A stretch of DNA of 10,257 nucleotides, taken from Pseudomonadota bacterium. GTDB lineage: Bacteria > Pseudomonadota > Alphaproteobacteria > Rhizobiales > Xanthobacteraceae. The position numbers were made by a program, and so were the translations under genes. Where the stretch lies: assembly GCA_023431725.1 (NCBI GenBank), contig JAEYVN010000051.1, positions 1 through 10,257 of the forward strand. Reading direction: 5' to 3'. The stretch's first letter is position 1; each line of letters opens with the position of its first letter. This document shows, one piece after another, positions 1-5,784 of this stretch. Under the pieces are notes generated by a model that ran no database searches, was not told the DNA's origin, and was given only the letters and a program-made list of their open reading frames with translations.

Positions 1-167
1 AACTCGATCAGCGCCGCGAACAGGCACGCCTGCGCCATGCAGTCGCCATCGATGCCGTCGAGGCGCGCTTCCGCCCAGGCTTCGTGTACATAACCCAGCG
101 CAGCTCTCTTCTGCTCGTGATCCGTAATCGGCTCACGAGCCGAGTTTATGCGCGACAAACTGTTCAT
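1..167 (-). CDS. Small conserved-looking protein, N-terminal part (runs off left edge)
   Basis: Reading leftward from an ATG at 167-165, the frame stays open to the window edge and gives about 55 residues. It begins MNSLSRINSAREPITDHEQK and continues with an Ala/Glu-rich helical stretch containing AWAEARLDGIDGD and then CMAQACLFAALIE. No signal peptide or membrane segment is visible, so it is probably cytoplasmic. From memory, small uncharacterised proteins with this AWAEARLDGIDGD core occur in Bradyrhizobium relatives, but I know of no function and assign none. The ribosome-binding site is weak: a GGGAA lies about 8 bases before the ATG. The C-terminus is missing, so full length cannot be judged. 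It reads in the same direction as the TIGR02301 gene to its right, but a 129-base gap makes its own promoter likely. Confidence 0.6.
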   Translation of the reverse strand, partial: MNSLSRINSAREPITDHEQKRAALGYVHEAWAEARLDGIDGDCMAQACLFAALIE

Positions 168-296
168 GAAAGCATTCCCGCGCGTTGCCGCGCCCCAACC
201 GAGAAGTGATCGAGACGTTACCATGCGGGACGGCGACGCAAACCCCCGGTCTTTAGGAAAGGTTAACGGCGGTGGATAGACGCCATTACCATCCTA

Positions 297-671
297 CTAA
301 TTGGTGTAACGGGCGGTGATTTCGCGGGAAATTCGGGTGCCTTCGTCCAGATAGCGGCGGATTGCGAGATCGGCGGCTTCCGTGCAGGTCCGGTAGGACT
401 GTTGAAAACCGCTATAGCCGCGGTTGAAGGCGACCAGGAGCTTGGTCTTGCGCTCGTGCGCAGGAGCCTCCGCGTCGATGAGGGCGCGCATCTCGTTGCG
501 CCACTTCTGGCCGTCCTTGGCGCCGCACAGGGCTCGCAGATAGTGGAGAGCGCCGAGAATCTCGGACAAACGCTGCAATTCAGCCTCGAATGCCGCCCCG
601 GTATCGATCGCACGGGCGGGCGCGGCGAGGCTGGTCGCCATCAGGAGGACGAGGATGAACCGGCGTATCAT
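297..671 (-). CDS. TIGR02301 family exported protein
   Basis: A 124-residue protein. Residues 1-21 (MIRRFILVLLMATSLAAPARA) form a clear Sec signal peptide with an ARA cleavage motif, so the mature protein of about 103 residues is probably periplasmic. It is helical and has two cysteines (C49 and C96) that could form a disulfide, plus the stretches LHYLRALCG, KWRNEMRALI and FNRGYSGFQQSYRTC. These fit TIGR02301, an alphaproteobacterial family of unknown function that I recognise by pattern and by its usual neighbour, a Nudix hydrolase gene. That gene ends 87 bases upstream here on the same strand, so co-transcription is plausible. The ATG at 671 is chosen because it places the signal peptide at the very N-terminus; no strong Shine-Dalgarno sequence precedes it. 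The family call is fairly secure; the function is unknown. Confidence 0.82.
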   Translation of the reverse strand: MIRRFILVLLMATSLAAPARAIDTGAAFEAELQRLSEILGALHYLRALCGAKDGQKWRNEMRALIDAEAPAHERKTKLLVAFNRGYSGFQQSYRTCTEAADLAIRRYLDEGTRISREITARYTN

Positions 672-758
672 GCGGATGAAGGTATGCGCTGGCCTTTGGG
701 CGTCCGCAAGGCGGATGTCATTTTATCGACTGTCAAGATCTCGTCGGCCGCCGAGGCC

Positions 759-1220
759 TTATCGGCCGCCAAGCACAGGCGCCGGCGCGAATTGCTGCAT
801 GGCGCTGTCGATGATCTCCCGCAGGCCATCCGTGGTTTTCAGCCCGTCCACCTCGTCCGGATAGCGCCACTGGGCTTCGGCAATTTCGGTCAGATCCGGA
901 GTTGGTTCACCGGCAATCCAGCGCGCGGCAAAGCACATGATCACAAAATGCCGCTTCACCCGGCCATCGGCGTCGTTTGCGATCATCTCCCGGTAGCCGG
1001 CGGGTTCGAGCGGCTCGATCGTCATGCCGACCTCCTCGCGGACCTCACGCGCGACCGCCTCGCGGACGGTTTCGCCTGCTTCGACCACGCCGCCCGGCAA
1101 CGTGTAGACGCCGGTGGCGACCCCCGCACCACGCCGCACAATCACGACCTTTCCGTCGCGGATGATGGCGGCGCTGACGGCGAGAAACGGTCGCGTCGGG
1201 TAAATGCGAGTTTCGTTCAC
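759..1220 (-). CDS. Nudix hydrolase
   Basis: A 153-residue single-domain protein with a complete Nudix box (G-x5-E-x7-R-E-U-x-E-E-x-G-U): G44, E50, R58, E59, V60, E62, E63, G65 and M66. The glutamates of the R-E-x-x-E-E core bind the catalytic Mg2+ or Mn2+. The family cleaves nucleoside diphosphates linked to another moiety (NTPs, ADP-ribose, NADH, capped nucleotides). The substrate cannot be read from this sequence. The N-terminal strand PFLAVSAAIIRDGKVVIVRR and the segment VYTLPGGVVEAGE are typical of cytosolic housekeeping Nudix enzymes. Translation appears to start at GTG (1220-1218), 15 bases after the stop of the upstream exported-protein gene, so the two are very probably in one operon. 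No good Shine-Dalgarno is seen, which fits coupled translation. The TIGR02301 gene follows on the same strand. Confidence 0.92.
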   Translation of the reverse strand: MNETRIYPTRPFLAVSAAIIRDGKVVIVRRGAGVATGVYTLPGGVVEAGETVREAVAREVREEVGMTIEPLEPAGYREMIANDADGRVKRHFVIMCFAARWIAGEPTPDLTEIAEAQWRYPDEVDGLKTTDGLREIIDSAMQQFAPAPVLGGR

Positions 1221-1235
1221 GGCGAGATCTTGCGG

Positions 1236-1733
1236 TTATTCGAACGCCAGTTTTCGCAGGCGCGCGGAGAGCGGCGCCACTATTGCAACGAATGGCTGGC
1301 CCTGCGCGCGCAAGTCATTGATCGTCTTGTATTGCTCGTCAAGCATCGTGCGCACCGCGGACTTCTGTTCCGCGGTCATGCCGGAGGCGTTTTCGAGGCG
1401 CTTGCGCAGGCTATCGAAGATCGTCTTGAACTCTGCTTCCGGAATGGACGCGAAAAACCCGGTCATCGTTTCGTCTACCGCGACCTTCCATGTCTTCTGG
1501 TTAAAACCGGCTTTGGCGATGAGCTTCTGATTATCTCCGTCGTCTTCGAACCATTGATCGGCAGCCTCTCCGTCATAGGCGATCTCGACATTGTCTGCTT
1601 TCAGCTTTTCAAGAATGCTGACTACGGCCTCGGCCTCGCGTGCGGTCAGCGCAACGGCGGGGTTCGCAAAATAGGACAGGCTGATCGTGATCACGCAGGC
1701 GAGGAAGAGGGGCTTGGCAGCGAAAGCACGCAT
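1236..1733 (-). CDS. Exported helical protein of unknown function
   Basis: I do not recognise the family. The ATG at 1733-1731 gives 165 residues and is preferred over an in-frame ATG at 1796: a GGAG lies 8 bases before it, and it puts a classic signal peptide at the N-terminus (MRAFAAKPLFLACVITISL onward, ending in AVA at residue 28). The longer form would add 21 residues ahead of that signal. The mature part, about 137 residues, is mostly charged helix. It includes LTAREAEAVVSILEKLKADN, an acidic WFEDDGDNQ, and KTIFDSLRKRLENASGMTAEQK. There are no cysteines in the mature part and no further membrane segment, so a soluble periplasmic protein is likely. It is the first gene of the leftward cluster, ending 15 bases before the Nudix start, and is transcribed divergently from the SRAP gene. 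Confidence 0.8.
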   Translation of the reverse strand: MRAFAAKPLFLACVITISLSYFANPAVALTAREAEAVVSILEKLKADNVEIAYDGEAADQWFEDDGDNQKLIAKAGFNQKTWKVAVDETMTGFFASIPEAEFKTIFDSLRKRLENASGMTAEQKSAVRTMLDEQYKTINDLRAQGQPFVAIVAPLSARLRKLAFE

Positions 1734-1769
1734 CTTGTCGGCTCCATTTAAATCCGACGCCGCGTTAAT

Positions 1770-1816
1770 GCATGGCAGACCACCAGTAAATGCCATGCCG
1801 CACTCATTCTGTGCGG
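1770..1816. repeat. Two abutting inverted repeats in a divergent promoter region
   Basis: The first is GCATGGCA (1770-1777), a 13-base spacer, then TGCCATGC (1791-1798). The arms are perfect 8-mers whose centres lie 21 bp apart, two helical turns. The second is CCGCAC (1798-1803), 7 bases, then GTGCGG (1811-1816), sharing one base with the first. They sit 37 bp upstream of the ATG at 1733 and about 100 bp upstream of the SRAP gene. They could be an operator for a dimeric regulator or a 5'-leader hairpin of the leftward mRNA. An 8-bp arm pair in a region this short is only mildly unlikely by chance, so this is a candidate only. Confidence 0.35.
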
Positions 1817-1877
1817 GCAGGCTGTTAAAAACGCATACGTGCAGCAGAATCGGGCATAAGTCGTCGGCCCTTGCTCG

Positions 1878-1906
1878 TTGACATTTTTGTGAGAGTGACC
1901 GGAATT
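1878..1906 (+). promoter_or_regulatory. Possible promoter of the SRAP gene
   Basis: A perfect -35 hexamer TTGACA (1878-1883) is followed after 17 bases by GGAATT (1901-1906), a poor -10 match. If used, the transcript would begin within a few bases of the ATG at 1915 and be nearly leaderless. No GTTC-N7-GTTC LexA box of the alphaproteobacterial type was found between 1797 and 1914. Confidence 0.22.
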
Positions 1907-1914
1907 TTCCTGAA

Positions 1915-2619
1915 ATGTGCGGACGCTACTTCATTGTCATGACGCCGGCGGACATGCGGAATCGGTTTGGCTACCCGGAGGTGCCGAATTTCCCGCCGCG
2001 CTACAACGTCGCTCCGACGCAGCCCATTCCGCTGGTCCGGATATGGGAAGGTCAGAAGCAATTCACGTTGATGCGCTGGGGGTTGCTGCCGACCTGGGTC
2101 AAGGATCCAAAGACGTTCGCGCTGCTGATCAACGCGCGTGCGGATACGGTCAACGAGAAGCCGGCCTTCCGCAACGCCATGAAGCGCCGTCGCTGCCTGA
2201 TACCGGTGGATGGCTTTTATGAATGGAAGCGCGAAGGAGCTGTGAAGCGTCCCTACCTGATCCGCATGAAAGGCGGGACGCCATTCGCTTTCGCAGGACT
2301 TTGGGAGACCTGGATCGGCCCGAACGGTGAAGAGCTCGATACCGCTGCCATCGTCACGACGGAGGCCAATTCCGTTCTCGCGCCAATCCATCATCGGATG
2401 CCGGCGATTCTGCCGCCGGAGAAGTACGATATGTGGCTCGATTGCGCGCATGTGAATCCGTCTGCGGCATCGGCACTGCTGGCGCCGTTCCCTGCTGCTG
2501 CAATGGAGTCGTTCGAGATCTCCCCGTCGGTCAATCGTGTGGCTAATGACGGTCCGGATATCCAGGCGCCGCATAAGGCGCCTCCGCAAAATGTCGAATT
2601 GATGCTGCCCTTTGGTTGA
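1915..2619 (+). CDS. SRAP-family DNA-protein crosslinking protein (YedK/HMCES-like)
   Basis: A full-length 234-residue SOS response-associated peptidase (SRAP) domain protein. After removal of Met1 the catalytic Cys2 (MCGRY) becomes the N-terminus. In the family it forms a stable thiazolidine crosslink with abasic sites in single-stranded DNA, shielding them from strand cleavage and error-prone synthesis. All expected residues are present: C2, the RYNVAPTQ segment (29-36), WGLLP (55-59), N73 and R75 in NARADT, E103 in DGFYEW, and H160 in HHRMPAIL. These align with C2, N75, E105 and H160 of E. coli YedK. The protein should act in the cytosol on ssDNA. The start is fixed by the required Met-Cys; a weak GGAA lies about 10 bases upstream. 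The gene appears monocistronic and divergent from the exported-protein/Nudix cluster. No LexA box was seen, so SOS control is not supported by sequence. Confidence 0.95.
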   Translation: MCGRYFIVMTPADMRNRFGYPEVPNFPPRYNVAPTQPIPLVRIWEGQKQFTLMRWGLLPTWVKDPKTFALLINARADTVNEKPAFRNAMKRRRCLIPVDGFYEWKREGAVKRPYLIRMKGGTPFAFAGLWETWIGPNGEELDTAAIVTTEANSVLAPIHHRMPAILPPEKYDMWLDCAHVNPSAASALLAPFPAAAMESFEISPSVNRVANDGPDIQAPHKAPPQNVELMLPFG

Positions 2620-2632
2620 CGCCTTTGCCGTC

Positions 2633-2673
2633 TGTCGTCCACTGACATTTGTGACGACATCTGCCGTCGACGG
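2633..2673. repeat. Inverted repeat and palindrome between the SRAP and VOC genes
   Basis: TGTCGTC (2633-2639) and GACGACA (2653-2659) form 7-bp arms around a 13-base loop, starting 14 bases after the SRAP stop codon. A 10-bp palindrome, CCGTCGACGG (2664-2673), follows. No T-run follows either, so neither is a typical intrinsic terminator. They could mark a Rho-dependent 3' end or a regulator site upstream of the VOC gene. Seven-bp arms are common by chance at this scale. Confidence 0.28.
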
Positions 2674-2688
2674 GCGGTCATTCATAAG

Positions 2689-2719
2689 TTGATCGGCTTA
2701 ATCGATAACGACTTACAAT
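2689..2719 (+). promoter_or_regulatory. Possible promoter of the VOC-Bug-Bug unit
   Basis: A good -10 element TACAAT (2714-2719, 5 of 6) lies in an AT-rich patch, unusual for this GC-rich window. The nearest -35-like hexamer is TTGATC (2689-2694), with a long 19-base spacer. Transcription would begin near 2726, giving a leader of about 90 bases before the preferred VOC start at 2817. Confidence 0.28.
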
Positions 2720-2816
2720 TTGTTCTGTCCAAGTGCTCTCTCATATGGTGAGCGGATACGACTTTAGCAGCAGCAAGGTCTGCGATCATTCAAGCTTTCG
2801 ATCATCCCCGGTAGCA

Positions 2817-3686
2817 ATGGCCGTACCTGACATCGACAATATCAACCATGTAGGTATGGCGGTTCGCGATCTGAGCGAAACCGCGCGCCGCTTCGAGGCG
2901 ATGGGCTTCCAGCTCACGCCTTATTCACCACACTCCGCCGCGTGGAAGCCGGGCGAAGCCGTCAAGCCGCTGAACTCCGGCAATCGCTGTGTCATGTTCG
3001 CCAACGATTATCTGGAAATCCTGGCAAGCGAAGACCCTGCGCAGCCGGCCGCGCGCATCACCAATTTTCTCAAGCGGCATCAGGGCGCGCACATCATCTG
3101 CTTCAACACGGAGCAGCCGCACGCTGTCGATCGGCGGCTCAACGCGGCCGGGATGGGGACATCGGGCGTGATTCCGCTTCAGCGCGAGATCGACACGCCG
3201 GATGGCATGCAAACGGCAAAGTTCGAGCGTGTGCAGTTTGCGCCGGAGCACTCGCCCGAAGGTTACATCCAGGCCGCGCGTCATCTGACACCGCAATATA
3301 TCTACCAGCCGCGCTACATCGTTCATCCAAATGGATGCACGCAATTGTCCAACACGTTCGTCGTGACCGACGCGCTTGATGACTTCGCCACGAAATATGC
3401 GCTCTACACCGGGCTGACTGCAGTCCGGCAGGACCATGCCTGCCATTTCAGTTTTGCTCTCGGCACGCGTCTGACCATTGTCGATGCGACGCATGCGCCG
3501 GCCCATCTGCCGGGCACGTTGTTTCCACCATTGCCGGCAATCGCCGGTGTCGCTTTCCGCTGCCCCAGCCTCGCCGAACAGCGGCGGCGGTTGACGGCAA
3601 ACGGCTTTGCCTGGAGCGAAGCGCAGGGGCGGCTCGTCGTTCCGGCCGAACAGGCCAGCGGCGTTGCCATTCTATTCGAGGAATAA
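2817..3686 (+). CDS. VOC-superfamily protein with glyoxalase-like (Glyoxalase_3 type) fold
   Basis: The preferred form has 289 residues, beginning MAVPDIDNINHVGMAVRDLS. It shows two vicinal-oxygen-chelate halves. The first starts at NHVGMAVRDL and contains FANDYLEIL; H11 and E67 are candidate metal ligands. The second begins after the linker QPRYIVHPNG (residues 164-173) with NTFVVTDALDDFATKYALYTGL. A linker of the form QPxxxxHPNG is typical of glyoxalase-like (PF13468-type) proteins. Family members include dioxygenases, isomerases, lyases and resistance proteins, so the substrate cannot be named. No signal peptide is seen, hence cytosolic. The frame is open back to GTG 2733 and ATG 2745, but 2817 matches where VOC proteins normally begin. 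No start has a clear Shine-Dalgarno, so the N-terminus is uncertain. The stop is three bases from the first Bug gene, so co-translation and a shared pathway are likely. Confidence 0.85.
   Translation: MAVPDIDNINHVGMAVRDLSETARRFEAMGFQLTPYSPHSAAWKPGEAVKPLNSGNRCVMFANDYLEILASEDPAQPAARITNFLKRHQGAHIICFNTEQPHAVDRRLNAAGMGTSGVIPLQREIDTPDGMQTAKFERVQFAPEHSPEGYIQAARHLTPQYIYQPRYIVHPNGCTQLSNTFVVTDALDDFATKYALYTGLTAVRQDHACHFSFALGTRLTIVDATHAPAHLPGTLFPPLPAIAGVAFRCPSLAEQRRRLTANGFAWSEAQGRLVVPAEQASGVAILFEE
3678..3683 (+). promoter_or_regulatory. Ribosome-binding site deciding the first Bug gene start
   Basis: GAGGAA at 3678-3683, inside the last codons of the VOC gene, lies 6 bases before ATG 3690. An in-frame GTG directly before it (3687) would leave only 3 bases, so ATG 3690 is the likely start. 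The placement implies translational coupling to the VOC gene. Confidence 0.7.
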
Positions 3687-3689
3687 GTG

Positions 3690-4670
3690 ATGAAGACTTT
3701 GAAACACTTTGCTGCTGCGCTGGCTTTTGGCGCAGCGACGCTTCTATCCGCTGCTGCCTCGGCACAGACGTTCCCCGACCGGCTGGTGCGGATCGTCGTG
3801 CCGTATCCGGCCGGTGGAGGTGTCGATGGTCTGGCGCGTGCGCTTGGCGAAGGCTTGTCGCAGATCTGGAAGCAGCCGGTCATCATCGAGAACAAGCCCG
3901 GCGCCAGCACCATGATCGGTGGTGAGACCGTGGCGCGTGCGCCCGCCGATGGTTACACACTGCTGCTCACCAGCGATTCCTCCATCACCAGCAATCCGAT
4001 CTTGTTCACCAAGGCGAACTTCGATCCGGTGAAGGATCTCGCGCCGGTCTCGCAATTGATCGAGCTTAACCAGATCGTCGTCGTGCATCCGTCTGTTCCC
4101 GCCAATTCGATGGCGGAACTGGTCGCGCTGTCCAAGGAAAAGAAGGGTGCGCTCAATTACGGTTCATACGGCAATGGCAGCCAGCCGCATCTGCTGTTTG
4201 AAATGCTCCGGGCGCAGGCCGGTGCTGACATCATGCAAATACCCTATCGCGGCATTGCGCCCGCCATCACCGCCGCCATCGCCAATGATGTTCAGATGAC
4301 CTTGGGTGGCTGGTCCGTCACGGCAGGCCACATTCAGGCCGGCAAGCTGAAGCCGATCGCTATCAGCCGCAAGGAGCGGCTGAAGGAACTTCCCAATATC
4401 CCGACCCTGAAGGAAGCCGGCTTCGCTGACGTCGATCCGCAATCGTGGTTTGGCCTCTTTGCGCCGGCAAACACGCCGAAGGCGATCATCGACAAGATCC
4501 AGAAGGATGTTGCTACGGTGTTCAGCGACAAGGCGTTTCTCGACCGGAGCGTTCATGCCCTGGCCTTTGGGCCAGTGGCCTCGACGCCCGAAGAATTCGC
4601 CAAATTTATCGCCGAAGACCTGGCTTATAAGGGGCGACTGATCTCAGTAACGGGAATTAAAGCTGAATAA
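3690..4670 (+). CDS. Bug/TctC-family periplasmic solute-binding protein (first copy)
   Basis: A 326-residue extracytoplasmic binding protein of the Bug/TctC family, the substrate receptor of tripartite tricarboxylate transporters. Residues 1-25 are a signal peptide ending in ASA, and the mature chain starts QTFPDRL. Family hallmarks are IVVPYPAGGGVDGLAR (35-50), the ligand-embracing loop region; VIIENKPGAS (64-73); ADGYTLLL (86-93); ALNYGSYGNGSQPHLLFEML; and a C-terminal STPEEFAKFI. Known Bug proteins bind small carboxylates or related molecules (citrate, glutamate, nicotinate, aromatic acids) through main-chain contacts, so the ligand is not predictable here. No TctA or TctB membrane subunit is present in the window. 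Bacteria with large Bug families often encode the receptors away from the permease. It is three bases downstream of the VOC gene and followed by a second Bug gene. Confidence 0.93.
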   Translation: MKTLKHFAAALAFGAATLLSAAASAQTFPDRLVRIVVPYPAGGGVDGLARALGEGLSQIWKQPVIIENKPGASTMIGGETVARAPADGYTLLLTSDSSITSNPILFTKANFDPVKDLAPVSQLIELNQIVVVHPSVPANSMAELVALSKEKKGALNYGSYGNGSQPHLLFEMLRAQAGADIMQIPYRGIAPAITAAIANDVQMTLGGWSVTAGHIQAGKLKPIAISRKERLKELPNIPTLKEAGFADVDPQSWFGLFAPANTPKAIIDKIQKDVATVFSDKAFLDRSVHALAFGPVASTPEEFAKFIAEDLAYKGRLISVTGIKAE

Positions 4671-4701
4671 TGTTCGCCCTCCGGACGGTCAACGTAACGC
4701 A

Positions 4702-4729
4702 TTGACAGTCGCATTGGAGGGACGATAGC
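4702..4729 (+). promoter_or_regulatory. Possible internal promoter before the second Bug gene
   Basis: A perfect TTGACA (4702-4707) is followed after 16 bases by GATAGC (4724-4729), which keeps the central ATA of the -10 consensus. It lies in the 87-base gap between the two Bug genes and would give a leader of about 22 bases before ATG 4758. It suggests that the second receptor can be expressed separately. Confidence 0.33.
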
Positions 4730-4757
4730 GAAGGGCTTAAAGAGAGAGGAAACCCTT

Positions 4758-5705
4758 ATGCGCCGTTTTCTATTGGCCCTTGGTCTGCTGACCTGTTCGT
4801 TTGTTGCTGCGCAAGCACAGAGCTGGCCGCAGCGTCCGGTAACATTTATTCTGCCACTCGGCGCCGGCAGCGGCGTCGATATCACCGCGCGCCTGATCGC
4901 CGAAAAGCTGTCGGCGAAATGGGGCAAGCCGGTCGTCATCGAAAATCGTCCGGGTGGTGATGCGATCGTCGCCATCAACGCCTTCGTGACGGCGGCTGAC
5001 GATCATACCCTGTTCATGGCGCCGACCTCGACCTTCACGGCGCATCCGCTGATCCATGCCAAGCTGCCATATGAGCCGGCGGACCTGGTTCCGATCGCAC
5101 GTGCAACGAACACCCTGATCGCGATCGGCGTTCCGGCATCGCTCAACGTCAACACGCTTGCGGACTTCGTGAAGCTGGCGAAGGAAAAGCCGGGCAGCCT
5201 CAACTATGCCGGCACCACCGGCGCAGTTGACTTCGTCTTTTCCGGTTTCGTGAAGGACGCCGGCATCGACGTGACCAAGGTGCCGTACAAGGACGGCGTG
5301 CAGGCGCTGAACGACCTTGCTGAAGGCCGCATCCAGATCTACGGCGCGGCTTATGCGATCATGCGGCCGCAGGTCGAAGCCGGCAAGGTGAAGGTGCTCG
5401 CGCTGATGAACAAGGAACGTGCGCCGGCGCTGCCAAATGTCCCGACCGCCGCCGAAGCCGGTTATCCGTCGCTGACGCTGGATGGTCTGGTTGGTCTGTT
5501 TGGACCGCGCAAGATTTCGCCTGAACTGCGTGACCGCATCTCAGCGGACTTTATCGAAGCCGCGGCTGATAAGTCGATTGGCTCGAAACTCACGGCAACC
5601 GGTCAGGTCGTTCGTCCGGGCAAGGCTGCCGAATTCGCGGCCGAGATCGAAGAGCAGCGCAATCGCGTCACGGCGGCGGCCAAGGCGATCGGCGCCGTCA
5701 AGTAA
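4758..5705 (+). CDS. Bug/TctC-family periplasmic solute-binding protein (second, divergent copy)
   Basis: A 315-residue protein with a signal peptide (residues 1-20, ending AQA) and mature start QSWPQRP. AGGA at 4747-4750, 7 bases before the ATG, supports the start. Family features are VTFILPLGAGSGVDITARLI (28-47), VVIENRPGG (59-67), GSLNYAGTTGAVDF, VPYKDGVQALNDLAEGRI and ALPNVPTAAEAGYPSL. It departs from the usual pattern at two binding-loop positions. The common PYPAGG (as in the first copy) is PLGAGS here, and the ADGYTL motif is DDHTL (residues 81-85). The two copies are clearly different in sequence rather than a recent duplication, so they probably bind different ligands. C13 is preceded by LLT, which does not match a lipobox, so a soluble periplasmic protein is expected. 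It is the last gene of the rightward unit and is followed by a strong terminator. Confidence 0.92.
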   Translation: MRRFLLALGLLTCSFVAAQAQSWPQRPVTFILPLGAGSGVDITARLIAEKLSAKWGKPVVIENRPGGDAIVAINAFVTAADDHTLFMAPTSTFTAHPLIHAKLPYEPADLVPIARATNTLIAIGVPASLNVNTLADFVKLAKEKPGSLNYAGTTGAVDFVFSGFVKDAGIDVTKVPYKDGVQALNDLAEGRIQIYGAAYAIMRPQVEAGKVKVLALMNKERAPALPNVPTAAEAGYPSLTLDGLVGLFGPRKISPELRDRISADFIEAAADKSIGSKLTATGQVVRPGKAAEFAAEIEEQRNRVTAAAKAIGAVK

Positions 5706-5730
5706 GGTTCGGGTCTATAAAGACCAAAGC

Positions 5731-5761
5731 AAAGCCGGCGCGTTCACCGCGCCGGCTTTTT
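5731..5761 (+). terminator. Strong intrinsic terminator after the Bug genes
   Basis: A perfect 12-bp stem, AAAGCCGGCGCG (5731-5742) and CGCGCCGGCTTT (5748-5759), closes a 5-base loop (TTCAC); the T-run spans 5757-5761. It starts 25 bases after the second Bug stop codon. On the minus strand the stem is followed by TTTGCTTT, so it may also end transcription of the convergent aminopeptidase gene. A small hairpin, GGTCT-ATAA-AGACC (5712-5725), precedes it. Confidence 0.92.
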
Positions 5762-5784
5762 GCGTCTCGGAGCCATTGTAAGGG

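Noticed and set aside
744..770. Direct repeat TCGGCCGCC at 744-752 and 762-770 around the Nudix stop codon
   Set aside because: Nine bases of GC-rich, partly palindromic sequence repeated once is unremarkable here and has no further copies that I could see.
402..1751. A 449-codon open frame on the plus strand
   Set aside because: It is antisense to three well-supported minus-strand genes (TIGR02301 protein, Nudix hydrolase, exported protein). Its translation shows no domain, and long stop-free antisense frames are expected at this GC content.
1825..2685. A 286-codon minus-strand frame opposite the SRAP gene
   Set aside because: It is the reverse of a gene with every catalytic residue intact. 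The translation is arginine-rich and has no recognisable motif.
2733..2816. Longer N-terminus for the VOC protein from GTG 2733 or ATG 2745
   Set aside because: The extra 24-28 residues show no fold or signal, VOC proteins normally begin near the NHVGMAV strand, and neither upstream start has a ribosome-binding site. Not fully excluded.
4758..4796. Lipoprotein signal in the second Bug protein
   Set aside because: C13 is preceded by LLT; threonine at the -1 position does not fit a lipobox, and an AQA signal peptidase I site follows.
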